DNA from: SG8-41 sp963802355
GTDB taxonomy: Bacteria; Pseudomonadota; Gammaproteobacteria; Burkholderiales; SG8-41
Length of the DNA: 64,000 bases
Assembly (NCBI GenBank): GCA_963802355.1
Contig: CAWDIV010000015.1
Span: 868,001-932,000 of the forward strand
Direction of reading: 5' to 3'
A program made the translations under genes and the position numbers. Below are positions 9,316 to 19,924 of the stretch, piece by piece. Under the pieces are notes generated by a model. The model was not told the DNA's origin. It saw nothing but the letters and a program-made list of their open reading frames with translations, and ran no database searches. Numbering within the stretch: the first letter of the stretch is position 1; each line of letters starts with the position of its first letter.

Positions 9316-9489
9316 ATGAACTACCATGAAGCGAGTGATCCCGATCAAAGGAAAAGCATGAACGGGGATTCGAAGGAGCGACTGGAATTGCTGCTCAAGG
9401 TTGCCATCCAAAATCTCGCAGAGCGAGAGCGATTGATTGAAGCGCTCTGCGAATGTATTTTGGCGCTTCAGCGTGACACGATGAATTGA
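9316..9489 (+). CDS. small hypothetical protein, 57 residues
   Basis: A short frame starting at 9316 directly after GGGGGAACC, one of the better ribosome-binding sites in the window. The product is acidic at first (MNYHEASDPDQRK), then a charged leucine-rich helix (ERLELLLKVAIQNLAERER) and a CECILAL segment. It has no signal peptide or membrane span. The heptad-like leucines suggest a small helical or coiled-coil protein. I do not recognise a family. No neighbour shares its strand closely, so it is probably monocistronic if real. Confidence 0.45.
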   Translation: MNYHEASDPDQRKSMNGDSKERLELLLKVAIQNLAERERLIEALCECILALQRDTMN

Positions 9490-9650
9490 TGGTATGACGA
9501 GTCGCGCATAGCGCTCGTAGCCTGCTCCCGCGACAGGCGTCATAGGGCCTTTCGACACCCCTACCCCCGGTCGCTTTCCAGTAATCGCGCGCTCGCGCAA
9601 TTCGTCGGAATCCCCGCCGACGGGCTCGATTCCTTGGCCTGCTCTAGGGA

Positions 9651-10200
9651 TCACAGTTTCGCGAACATCTCGTCGGCTTCCATGGCGGTTGCGTCGGCCA
9701 TGATGTTGGCGTACACCGCAAGCCCGGACATCGCGACGAGCTCAACGAGCTCGCTATCGTTCAAGCCGTGACGACGGAGTTTTGCATAATCGGCAGCTGT
9801 GATGCTCCGCGGATTTTGGGAGCACCTGAGGCAAAAACTTACCATCTCGCGGACCTTTGCATCGGTGATGGCCTGCAGGTTCCGGAGCATCGCATCGAGA
9901 ATCTCCGGTTTCACTCCCAGGTACTCGGCAGCAGGCCGCGTGCGCTGCCGTGCAATAGTGACAGTTTCTATCCTTGGAGATGGCTACGAAAATCAGCTCC
10001 TTTATCCACCGAGGAATCTTCCCGGACACGAGGACGTTCTGAACAAGCCCCCAGGTGCCGCGCAGCACTGCCGAGGAGTGACCTTGCGTCGTGATGAAAT
10101 TTGGCGCGGCCGGAAACGACATTCGCGTGCGGAAATCATCATAGAGCTCCCGCACGTCTGCGGACGCCTGGTCGGGTGGTACCGTGGATATGTGGGGCAT
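9651..10200 (-). CDS. carboxymuconolactone decarboxylase / AhpD-like protein, frameshifted
   Basis: An alkylhydroperoxidase-D-like protein. The N-terminal frame, from an ATG at 10200, carries PRWIKELIFVAISKDRNCHYC followed by TAAHAACC. The Cys-x-x-Cys plus downstream His is the redox site of this family. The frame breaks at about 9930, and the other frame supplies the helical C-terminal half (MKPEILDAMLRNLQAITDAKVREM ending AMEADEMFAKL). Together they make a full-length product of about 180 residues, so a single indel is likely. Family members act in peroxide reduction or are of unknown function. It is next to the tRNA-Thr gene and upstream of nothing obvious. Confidence 0.8.
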
Positions 10201-10278
10201 AGTGTCTCCGATTCGGATATTTCCGTCTGGAGCGGCATGCATTGAGTTCGGCTACACCATGGCTACATGGTCTTGCCA

Positions 10279-10314
10279 CGAGTCATCCACGAGACTATTT
10301 CCGTGGATGACTCG
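10279..10314. repeat. perfect 13-bp inverted repeat
   Basis: CGAGTCATCCACG at 10279-10291 is followed by a 10-base loop and its exact reverse complement at 10302-10314. It lies just 3' of the minus-strand tRNA-Thr gene and may end or process its transcript. There is no T-run. It is also upstream of the AhpD-like gene. Confidence 0.7.
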
Positions 10315-10322
10315 TTGAATAT

Positions 10323-10398
<76 letters not shown>

Positions 10399-10432
10399 AA
10401 AGGATTTCGCTGGCCTGCGGCGTGACGAAATC

Positions 10433-10873
10433 CTAAGGACTGCGAACCGGAGGACTCGCATTCCTTATACGGACGATGATATCGACGCCTGCCGTGACCA
10501 TGCCTTCCGGCAGCTGCGGCAATCCTGAAATCGCAATCGCACTCGCCTCGATGTCCGTCAGCTCGCCAGTATCTACATTGTAGAAGTGGTAATGCGGGGA
10601 GGTATTGGGATCGTAGAACACCTTGTTCGGATCGACGATGACCTCCCGGATCAGCCGCTTCTCGAGAAACAGATTGAGCGTGTTGTAGACGGTGGCCTTG
10701 GACGTTTCGGAATGGCGGTCGTTTACGATCGCCAGCACCTGATCGGCCGAAAGATGCTCGCCGCGCGAGAACAGCGCATACGCGATCTCGATCCGCTGGT
10801 GGGTGGGATTGATATCGTGGGCGCGCAGGACATCAGCGAGATTGTCCCGGGCATAGTGATGCGTGGCCATCAT
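10433..10873 (-). CDS. Fur/PerR-family transcriptional repressor
   Basis: A 146-residue Fur-superfamily regulator. The N-terminal winged helix is visible (LRAHDINPTHQRIEIAYALFSRGEHLSADQVLAIV, then SKATVYNTLNLFLEKRLIREV). The dimerisation region holds SPHYHFYNVDTGELTDIE, whose His and Glu/Asp residues resemble the regulatory metal site. The CxxC zinc motifs of classical Fur are absent, closer to PerR- or Irr-like members. Two adjacent ATGs (10873, 10870) could start it. A palindrome TTAGACTGTGTCTAA lies 24 bases upstream and suggests autoregulation. It probably controls peroxide or iron responses, but the regulon cannot be told. Confidence 0.9.
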   Translation of the reverse strand: MMATHHYARDNLADVLRAHDINPTHQRIEIAYALFSRGEHLSADQVLAIVNDRHSETSKATVYNTLNLFLEKRLIREVIVDPNKVFYDPNTSPHYHFYNVDTGELTDIEASAIAISGLPQLPEGMVTAGVDIIVRIRNASPPVRSP

Positions 10874-10896
10874 GCGGACGGATTGTAAGGGATTGC

Positions 10897-10911
10897 TTAG
10901 ACTGTGTCTAA
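10897..10911. promoter_or_regulatory. candidate operator of the Fur-family regulator
   Basis: TTAGAC-TGT-GTCTAA is a perfect 6-3-6 palindrome 24 bases before the regulator start codon. Its size and symmetry fit binding by a Fur-family dimer, and its position fits autorepression. It differs from the E. coli Fur box. Confidence 0.55.
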
Positions 10912-11376
10912 TTCTCGGTGATTCAGTAAGTTGCGGCCCTCCTTCCGCGCAGGAACCCGAGCTTACCGATCATTCGCTAAATGGTTGACAAACCATTTCC
11001 GACACTTCGCTCCCCTCTTCGTCCAATATTGCGCGGAGCGCTGAAAGCTCCCCTCTCCGCTCGGGAGAGGGGATGGGGGTGAGGGAGCAACGCGGGGCGT
11101 TGCTCGGGGAGAGCCGCGAAGCGCGCGAGGGGCCAGGTGGGGGTGAGGGATCGAGCATGTCGACATTTTGAGAACGCTCGATAGTCCCGGCGCTCCCATC
11201 CGGCACACGTGATCGCGTTCCGTGCCGGGTTGTTCGTGCGCTTTGTCACGGCCCGTCGCGCCGCTTCCTCACTCGGATCCCTTTCGTTCCCGATTTCTGT
11301 CCGCCTATCGGACGCTGCTGGCGCTCCGCCTGACAGTCCACCACAATGCGCGCACATGGAATACCACGGAGCGCAA
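10912..11376. repeat. gene-free stretch with GC-rich intergenic repeat
   Basis: About 465 bases without a supported gene. At 11048-11155 it holds CCCCTCTCC paired with GGAGAGGGG, then GGGGGTGAGGG twice, separated by a CG-rich spacer with GCAACGC/GCGTTGC complementarity. This is the common style of short dispersed intergenic repeat. The end of the stretch should hold the promoter of the pilin operon. Confidence 0.6.
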
Positions 11377-12013
11377 ATGATTTCCCGGCCTGCGGGCTTC
11401 ACGATAATCGAGTTGATGATGGTGGTGGCAGTGATGGCCATACTGGCAGTCATCGCCGCGCCGTCGCTCCGCGATACCATCATGAACGCGCGCATGACCT
11501 CGGCCGCCAACGATCTGCTTACCGATCTGGCGATTGCCCGCGCGGAAGCGGTGAAGCGCGGCAGGCCTACCGCAATCTGCACCAGCAACAATGGTGCATC
11601 CTGTACCGGCACCGGAATGGAGTCAGGGCTGGATCCTGTTCAGCGACAGTGGTCCCGACAAGCGCGGCACCTTCGGAGTGGTCGACGGTACGCTCGCCGC
11701 TGCTGAGGATACAGACATGGTTATCAAGAGCGCGCCGGCGATCGACGGCGCGAACGACATCCCGCCCACCACCATCGTCAGCCGAAACCACGACACTGCC
11801 GCCGGCGCCATGTGGGTGGGATTCCGGCCCTCGGGCGTGGTAAGGGCTGGCGGTGGCGGCGCGGCGATCACGTTCGCGCTATGCGATGCGCGCACGACCG
11901 CCAACGTGGGAGCCGCGGCGACCAACAAGGGACGGCTCATCACTGTTTCCGGCACCGGACGCGCTTTTGTGGCCCGATGCACATGTCCGGACACCACTGC
12001 TTGCAATCCATGA
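11377..12013 (+). CDS. fimT: minor pseudopilin FimT/GspH-like, frameshifted
   Basis: First gene of a minor pilin cluster. After a short leader the prepilin site and hydrophobic helix read PAGFTIIELMMVVAVMAILAVIA (G then FTIIE, methylated Phe expected). The conserved MTSAANDLLTDLAIARAEAVKRG follows. The frame breaks at about 11614, where one extra base would explain it, and resumes with WSQGWILFSDSGPDKRGTF in the next frame, stopping at 12013. The C-terminal part carries cysteines (CTCPDTTACNP). FimT-like pilins prime type IV pilus assembly and bind DNA in some species. The start at 11377 is chosen because CGGAG precedes it. Confidence 0.85.
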
Positions 12014-12017
12014 TCCC

Positions 12018-12557
12018 ATGAAGACACTTCGCCATTGCCGGGTTTCCGCCGGCTTCACCCTCCTGGAAGTGCTGATCGCCATCGTCGTGGTCGCCTTCGG
12101 CTTGCTGGGGCTCGCCGGTCTGCAGGCGTTCGCCCTCAAGAACAACCAGAGCGCGAGCCTGCGCGTCGCTGCTGTCGGGCTGACGACCGACCTCATCGAC
12201 CGCATGAAAGCCAATTTCGAGGGTGCCGTGACCGGGGAATACAACAAACCCAATAACGACGCGGCCTACACTACTTCTGTGGCCGGCTGCACCCAGACGG
12301 GCGGCTGTACGCCCATCGAACTCGCCAAGAACGATCTCAAGCAGTGGAGGGATCGAGTGGCGCAGGCGCTGCCGGGCGGAGTCGGCATCGTCTGCGTCGA
12401 CAGCACGCCTACTGTTCCTGCCCCCACGCCGGCGGCGCCGGGTTGCGACGACCTGGGCACCACTCCTTACGTGGTCAAGATCTGGTGGGTGGACGACCGC
12501 TCGCAAGCCAATCCCACCGGCACTCTGAAATACGTCTATACCGCCTTCAACCTGTGA
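12018..12557 (+). CDS. pilV: type IV pilus minor pilin PilV
   Basis: A 179-residue minor pilin. The class III-type leader ends in SAGFTLLEVLIAIVVVAFGLLGLAGLQAFAL, with the prepilin peptidase site G/FTLLE and the PilV-typical GLLGLAGLQ. The globular domain contains two cysteine-rich loops (VAGCTQTGGCTPIE). The ATG at 12018 lies four bases after the fimT stop, so the two are translated together. PilV, PilW and PilX form the minor-pilin tip complex with PilY1. Confidence 0.9.
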   Translation: MKTLRHCRVSAGFTLLEVLIAIVVVAFGLLGLAGLQAFALKNNQSASLRVAAVGLTTDLIDRMKANFEGAVTGEYNKPNNDAAYTTSVAGCTQTGGCTPIELAKNDLKQWRDRVAQALPGGVGIVCVDSTPTVPAPTPAAPGCDDLGTTPYVVKIWWVDDRSQANPTGTLKYVYTAFNL

Positions 12558-12565
12558 AACCTGCC

Positions 12566-13382
12566 ATGAGACAGCCCCGGACAGACCCGGCTGCGAGCCG
12601 CGGCGTGACCATGATCGAACTGATGGTCGCCGTGACGATTTCGCTCTTCATTACGCTCGTCATCGCGCAGCTTTTTCTCGGCAGCCGGCAGACCTTCGCG
12701 ACGACCGACGATGTCTCGCGCATGCAGGAAAACATCCGGTACACGCAGCACATGCTCACCCGGAACATCCACATTGCGAGCTACAAGAGCAACCCCAACG
12801 AGCTGACCGTGGCGACAGGGGGCATGCTCGGCGTTTTCGACCCGCCCAATGACGCGCTCTCCGCGACCGACGGCGGCGGAACGAATTCGGACTCGCTCAC
12901 GGTCCGTTTTCAGGGAAGTGGCGACGGTGCAGGTGCCGCCGACGGTACGGTGGTCGACTGTGTCGGCGCCAAGGTGGATTCAGCCAAGTTGGGCTCAGCC
13001 CTCTTTTCGGTCAATACGTTCTCGATCGCGCCGAAACCCGGTCACGAAGGCGCAACGGGCTGTTCTGCAATGGCGTGGAGATGGTTCCCGATGTCGAGAA
13101 CATGCAGGTGCTGTTCGGTGAAGACACCGACAGCCCTTTCGATTACACCGCAAACCGCTACGTCCCTCTTTCCGGCGTCGCGAACATGGCGAATGTCATC
13201 AGCGTGCGCATCGCCTTGCTGTTTCAGACGCCGACCGACACCTCCAAGGCGATCCCGGACGCGAGAACCTACGACATGTTCGGCGACGGTCGACGGTAGT
13301 GCTGGAGCGCCCGGAGTTCACCGACCGGCGGATCCGGCGCATCGTGACGATGACGATCAACCTTCGCAACCGCACGCCATGA
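12566..13382 (+). CDS. pilW: type IV pilus minor pilin PilW, two frameshifts
   Basis: A PilW-type minor pilin. The leader and helix read SRGVTMIELMVAVTISLFITLVIAQLF, followed by the family-typical FLGSRQTFATTDDVSRMQENIRY. The frame breaks at about 13070 and again at about 13290. The three frames together continue through MEMVPDVENMQVLFGEDTD, ANVISVRIALLFQTP and RRIRRIVTMTINLRNRTP, the expected PilW end, stopping at 13382. The gene begins nine bases after pilV and its stop overlaps the pilX start (ATGA). The intact residue content around each break points to indels rather than decay. Confidence 0.85.
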
Positions 13383-14018
13383 AGCGGCATTCACGGACCA
13401 GCCATATGAAACCCGTCTCTCGCAATGCTCAGAGCGGTGCGGTGCTCATCATCGCGCTGCTGTTTCTTACCATACTCACCATCCTCGGCGTGACCGCGAT
13501 GACGGCCACCACCTTCGAGGAAAAGATGGCCGGCCATACCCGCGACTTGAGCGTGGCGTTCCATGCCGCGGAAGCCGCATTGCGCGACGGCCGTCGCGAC
13601 CTCAACGGCATAGCCATCGGTGGGTACGCCGGAATACGCGCCCCCGCCATAGTATCCGGCGACCTTGCGGGATTCGGGGACGGCTCCAACCAGAACAACG
13701 GTTCATGTAGCGCGACAGGGACTGTGCCGGCCTTATCCCTATGAGGCCGGTGACGGCATGCAGCCCAAGCTCCTCTCCCAGAGCCTGGCGGCGGCTCCGA
13801 GCGTGCGCTACGGCTTCTATACGGGGGCACCTGCGCTGCTGGGCGTTTCCAACCCGCCGCGCTATTTCATCGAGGTCCTGTGTTATCAGAGTAAGGTCGA
13901 ATCGTTATTCGGCGGCACTCCCAAGCCGTTCTGCAACTATTACCGGATTACCGCGCGGGGCTACGGCGGCAATCCCAACACGCAGGTCACCGTCCAGGAA
14001 ATCTTTCTGAAACTGTAG
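13379..14018 (+). CDS. pilX: type IV pilus assembly protein PilX, frameshifted
   Basis: A PilX-type minor pilin. The N-terminus has the pattern of this group (QSGAVLIIALLFLTILTILGVTAMTATTFEEKMAG, then FHAAEAALRDG). It lacks the usual FTLxE site, as other PilX proteins do. The frame breaks at about 13720 and continues in the next frame through GFYTGAPALLGVSNPPRYFIE to YRITARGYGGNPNTQVTVQEIF, a normal PilX end. The ATG at 13379 overlaps the pilW stop; a second ATG at 13406 is also possible. It works with PilV, PilW and PilY1 at the pilus tip. Confidence 0.85.
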
Positions 14019-14047
14019 TTCCACCGCTATCAGCATCAGGAGCAGTT

Positions 14048-17000
14048 ATGAAGGTCGATACCAAACGTCTTTTCAAAAAGTCCGTAGCGATCGTGACATT
14101 GTTCTGCATGGCGACGCAGACCACGTTCGCGGCGCTGCTCACCCTCGCCCAGGTGCCCCTGTTCATCGGCGCCACCCCGCCGCCGCAGGTGATGCTGACG
14201 ATCTCCAAGGACCAGCAGATGCACTACAAGGCCTATACCGACTACGCCGATCTCGACGGCGATGGCCTGCTCGACATCACCTACAAGCACACCATCACCT
14301 ACTACGGTTATTTCGACCCGATCAAGTGCTATAACTACGATACCGGCCTCGAGCGCTTTGCCCCGATCGCAGTGAGTCCGGGCAACAACAAGTACTGCGA
14401 GACGGTGGCGGGCGGCCGCTGGAGCGGCAATTTCCTGAACTGGATCTCGATGTCGCGGATGGACACCATCCGCAAGCTCCTCTACGGCGGCTTCCGCTCG
14501 ACCGATACGGCCAATCTGACGGTGCTCGAGCGCAACATCATCCCGACCGACGCGCACGCGTGGGCCAAGTACTACAACGGGACCGACATCAACCGGCTCA
14601 CTCCGCATAACCCGCCGATCACCGCGCCGTCGGGTGTCGCGACCGGTTCCAGCGACAATTTCAGTACCGACGCGGCCCAGGCCATTAATACGACGACCCC
14701 CAAACACTTCCGCAACGTCGCCACCTCCGTATGCCTCGGCGACCAGGTGAAGGTGGCGATCGACTCGTCCAACTACGTGGTCGGCTACGTTTCAGTGGTC
14801 GATACCAGCGGCGATTGCAGCACCGCCGGGAGCGGCGCGTTCTCTCTGGAGGTTGATCCCGCCGGAGTCGTGGGAACCGGCGCCGGCTCGGCCACTGCCG
14901 GTTTTTACACGGTGAGCAACTTAAGTGGCGCGGGAATATCCTTCTGCAACCTGACCGGGGCCACCAATGGCACGCCCATATCGGGAACCTCCCACGTAAA
15001 AACTGACCCGCCCATAATCCGGGTGGCGCGGGGCAATTTCGGCATGTGGGCCAACAATGACATCGTCCAGTGCCAGTGGAAAGTCGGCAACCACACCTTC
15101 GGGCTCGACGGCAGCAACGGCAATATCGGCGCGTTGAGCGGTTCGGCGACTCTCCCGGTCGGCAGCGTGAGCTGGGCAAGCGCCTTCGAGCCGTTGCGGA
15201 CGACCCACGGGTTGTTGAGCGGCGGCGGCGCCGTGGGTACCCCGGACATGGTCGCGCGGGTCGAAGTGTGCAATTCGAAGCTGCTCGGCTCGGAGAAGTG
15301 CAAGCAGTACAACCAGGCCAACGTCTTCAAGCCGATCGGGCTGCTGCAGCAGTACGGCGATCCGAATCTGATCCACTTTGGCCTCTTGACCAACAGCTAC
15401 GCCATGAACAAGTCGGGGGGCGTGCTGCGCAAGAACGTCGGCACCCTCAACAACGAGATCGCGGTCGACGGTACCTTCTTGAATCCGGCGGCCGGCAGCA
15501 TCATCACTGCCATGAACAACCTCAAGATTTTCGGCTACAGCTATTCGTCCAAGGACTACCTCGCCGGCGACAACTGCGGTTCCGTCACCTCAACCGGCGG
15601 GAATTCGGCCCTCAACCGCGGCGACGCCGAGGAAGGCCGCTGCACCAACTGGGGCGATCCGATCGCGGAAATGTACCTCGAATCGGTGCGCTATTTCGCG
15701 GGAAAAGCCGCCACCCCAGGTTACGGGTACAAACAGTCCGGAAGCAGAGACGAGAGCGTGGGCTTGCCGCAGGCCACCTGGACCGACCCCTTGAACAGCA
15801 ATAATTTCTGCGCGCCGTTGAACGTGCTGGTGTTCAATCCGGGGACTGGGACGTTTGACCGGGACCAGCTCGGCGGCGTGTCCGATATCGCGGGAGCGGG
15901 CTCCAATACCGCCATCTCCCTGACGAATGCAGTAGGCGCCGCCGAAGGCATCAACGGCAAACCGTGGTTCGTCGGCAACAGCCCCGCCGATCCCACCGAC
16001 CTGTGCACGGGAAAAAGCAATGTGATGTTCGGCGAGATCTACGGCCTCTGCCCGCAAGCGCCGCGCGGCCAGGGCAGCTATCTCATCGCGGGCATTGCGC
16101 ACCTCGCCAAGCACCAATCGCATCCGCACCGATATCGCCGTGCCCAGCGCCGACGCCAAGTCGCTCAAAGTGACGACTTACGGCATCGCCGCTGCGTCCA
16201 CGCCCAACGTCCGCATCCCGGTCGGCAACGGCATCGTGACCCTGATGCCTTCCGTCCGCGTAAGAGACACGGTCATCGGCTACGGCACCGGCGGGCTGGT
16301 GGACTTCAAGGTCATCTTTCAGGACGCGACCTCGGGCAAGTTTTTCGTGCAATGGGAAGCGTCGCAGCAGGGCGGCGACTACGACCTCGACCTATGGGGT
16401 GTGATCAGCTACACGATCTCCGGCTCGACCATTACGGTTACCACCGACGTCATTTCCGCGAATCTCAGCGGCGACATCGGCTTCGGTTACATCATCAACG
16501 GCACGACCAAGGACGGCGCGCACTATCACTCGGGATTCGAGAGAGACGACTCGAAAACCAGCTTTATTTACGACGATCCGACCTCTGTCACCGTAACCGG
16601 GCCGCACCCCGGCACCGGCATTGTTGGCACCCTGAATGGGGTGGCCCGGCTCGCAGATCAATAGTTCTGGCGGCTGTAACGTCTGCAAGGGCGAAGCCGG
16701 GCCCACGTCCGTCACTTATAGCACTGGCGCATCCGCCGCGGGATTGCTGCAAGACCCGCTGTGGTACGCGGCGAAATACGGCGGCTTTACCGACGGCAAC
16801 GGCAACAACCTGCCCGACGTGCAGAGCGAGTGGGACAGCAGGCTTGCGAACGGTCAGTTCGGACAGGACGGCATTCCCGACAACTTCTTCCTGGTGGCCA
16901 ACCCTCTCGGCCTGGAAGCCGCGCTCGCCCGCGCCTTCCAAGCGATACTCGAGGTCTCGTCGGCGTCGTCCGTAGCGGCGAACTCGACCCAGCTGCAGAC

Positions 17001-19297
17001 CGGAACCACGATCTATCAGGCGCGATTCAACACGAGCGACTGGAGCGGGCAGCTCCTGGCGTTTCCGGTCGATCCCGCCACCGGCCAGGTATCGCCGAAA
17101 GAGACATGGGACGCGGGGCAGGTGATCAACGGCCAGAATCCCAGCACCGGGCGCAACATCTTCACTTACAACGATACCGCCGCTACCCGCGACGGGATCC
17201 GCTTCCGCTGGCCCGCTAGCCCCACCTTTGATACCACCACCGGAAGAGTCATCCCGGCGAGCCTGGCCACGAACGAGATCAGCCCGACGCTGGTCGACGC
17301 CCTCAACACTCTTGCCGGGGACGGCTACCAGCGACTCCCGCGGGTCGGAGCGGCTCAACTGGCTGCGCGGCGATCCGTCGTCGGAGGGCCCTACGGGCAC
17401 CGCATTCCGGCAGCGCTTGATCAGCAAGCTCGGAGACATCGTCAACTCCAGCCCCACCTTCGTGGGAGCGCCGAATTCCGGCTTCGGCGATCCGGGATAC
17501 GCTGCCTTCCGCAGTCAGCAGCTCGACCGCAATCCGATGATTTACGTCGCGGCCAACGAGGGCATGATGCACGGCTTCCGGGCCTCCGATGGCGTGGAGC
17601 TGCTCGCCTACATTCCGAGCAAGGTCCACTCCAGGTTGAACGAGCTCACGTCCAAGGCGTATGTGGGATCAGCCGCGCACCGCTATTACGTGGATGCTAC
17701 GCCGACAGTCGGGGATGCGTTCATCAGCGTGGGTGGACCCCTTGAATGGCGTACGGTACTGGTGAGCTCGCTGGGAGCCGGCGGGCAGGGGCTGTTCGCC
17801 CTCGACGTCACGAACCCGGGAAAAGTCGGGAATCCTGCTGATGCCGGGGATTTCGCGGAGACAGCCGCAAACGCAGCCAAGGTCGTGCTCTGGGAATTCA
17901 ACGATACCGACGATCCCAACCTGGGCTATATCATCGGCCAGCCCATCATCCGCAAGATGGCGAACGACCGGTGGGCCGCGATCGTTTCGGGAGGCTACAA
18001 CAATTCCGAAGGCAAGACCCCGGACAACCCGGCAGTGCTAGGCGAGGCTGCGTGTACCGACTCGACCGGGGTGATCGGCGCGGTGACTTCTGCGACGGTC
18101 GTGCCCCCGAACTGCACGACGAGCACCACGGGCCAGGCGTATCTTTTCATCATCTTCCTGGACGGGCCGACCGGCGCGAACCGGACCTGGATAAACGGTA
18201 CCGACTACATCAGGATCCCCACTGGCGCCGGCTCGGTCGGAACGCCCAACGGGCTGGCGTCACCCGCCGGCCTCGATACGAACATCGATGGCAAAGTGGA
18301 TTTCATCTATGCCGGCGATTTGCTGGGCAACCTGTTCAAGTTCGATGTGAGAAGCCCGACTCCAGGCAATTGGGCCAATCCCACGAACCAGGTCGTCCTG
18401 TTCACGGCAACCGTTCCCGGCACCGTCCCTCCGCAGCCGCAGCCCATCACCTCTATCCCGGATGGCACGCTGCACCCAACCGGCAAGGGTTTCATCATCG
18501 CTTTCGGCACCGGCAAGTACCTCGAGCCCACCGATCCCAATGCGCCTTACGCGGTACAGAGCTACTACGGCATATGGGACAAAAACGACGCGCTTGTGCC
18601 GCCGGCGGTGGCGTCGCCGAATCCAATCTCCACGCAAACCACGGTCACCAGCCGCACCCAGTTGCTGGAACAGACGATCACCAACGTGACAAGCGGCGGT
18701 ACCAGCTTCAGGGTGCTCTCCAACAACGTGCCCGTTTGGTCGCAGGACACTTCACCACCCGTGGCGGATGACTCGCCGTCACTGGGGAGGCACATGGGAT
18801 GGTTCATGAATTTCCCGAGTGCCGACAAAACCGGGGAGCGCAGCGTATTCGGGCCGATACTCACCGGGGGCCGGCTCATCTTCACCACGCTGTTACCGAA
18901 CGCGGCTGCCTGCGAGGCTGGCGGCAGCAGCTTCCTCATGGTGGTCAGTCCCGGGACGGGAGGGCGCATCGACGCCCCGGTACTCGAGACGAACAACGAC
19001 GGGACGCTCAACAGCTCGGACAAGGTGTTGCTCGGCTCCGCCCAGGTATTCGTGAGCGGCGTCCAGACCAAAACCGGTATTACGAATACTCCCACCATCA
19101 TCAAGGCGGGGGCAGCGATGGGTGGTCCTGGGCTACCCGGCGCCGCAGAGCAAACGGGATCAGCCACGGCCGGAGCTACCGCGGACCCCCGTGTCGCCAT
19201 TATGGGAGGTTCGAAGGTGTCGAATATAGCCAACGAGCTGATTGGGTTTAGCGCGACTTCGGGTCGCGTGTCGTGGCGTGAGATTCTGGCCGAATAG
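14048..19297 (+). CDS. pilY1: type IV pilus tip adhesin/assembly factor PilY1, three frameshifts
   Basis: A very large gene encoding about 1,750 residues once frames are joined. A signal peptide (KKSVAIVTLFCMATQTTFAA) is followed by a long N-terminal region and the conserved PilY1 beta-propeller. An early DLDGDGLLD loop lies at 14249-14275. In the propeller DTNIDGKVD at 18275-18301, followed by FIYAGDLLGNLFKFD, is the calcium-binding loop known from PilY1. Other hallmarks are MIYVAANEGMMHGFRASDG and LFALDVTNPGK. The frame breaks at about 16110, 16640 and 17335, and each time the next frame continues the family sequence. PilY1 promotes pilus extension and surface sensing. Confidence 0.88.
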
Positions 19298-19312
19298 GAA
19301 AAGGGGGGTACC

Positions 19313-19823
19313 GTGAGGACGAGCAGATTCTCGGGATTTACGCTGATCGAGCTGATGATAGCGGTAATGATCATCGGCATCCTGGCGGCGGTCGCCTATC
19401 CCAGCTATCAGGACAGCATAAACAAAAGCCGGCGTGCTGAAGGCAAGAGCGCACTGCTGAAGGCGGCGCAGGTGCTGGAGCGCTGGTACACCGACAACAA
19501 TACCTACGGGAATACACCTGCACCGCCAGCAGTGCCGACATCGATCAACCTCGTCCCGCTCTTCCCGCCCGCCGCTGGCATCGTCTACTCGGGGGAGAAC
19601 CCATCGGACAACCGGGGCTACTACCAGATCACCGCCGCCGCCCCAACGCCGGGCTTGCCCGCTAGTCAGTTGCTTCTCGCTCACCGCCACGCCCGGTGCC
19701 GACGCTGCTACGCCTAACGGCTCCTTCAAGGACCCGAAGTGCGGCAATTTCACACTCACGCAGCACGGGCGTGCGCGGCTGGACCTCAGGAACGAATGCG
19801 AACTTGTGCAGGTGGTAAGGTAA
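19313..19823 (+). CDS. pilE: type IV pilin (PilE-like), frameshifted
   Basis: A type IV pilin starting with GTG at 19313 after a GGGGGG-rich ribosome-binding site. The leader is short and ends SRFSGFTLIELMIAVMIIGILAAVAYPSYQ, the classical prepilin site with Glu5. The frame breaks at about 19670; the next frame then supplies FSLTATPGADAATPNGSFKD, a Cys, and GNFTLTQHGRARLD, ending with a second Cys near the C-terminus. This gives the paired C-terminal cysteines of the pilin D-region. It is 15 bases after pilY1 and is the last gene of the pilin operon. It is closer to PilE of minor-pilin clusters than to a major PilA. Confidence 0.86.
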
Positions 19824-19924
19824 GTCGCACCGCCCGCGCCGCCAAAGCCATGTCCAATGACATGGCTTTTTTCCCGGCGCGCAATGTCATTTCATGCGAG
19901 CCTTGTCTGTTCATTACCGAGGGC

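Noticed and set aside
10963..11612. Minus-strand frames across the GC-rich repeat before fimT
   Set aside because: They translate the CCCCTCTCC repeat into low-complexity Pro/Ser/Arg sequence.
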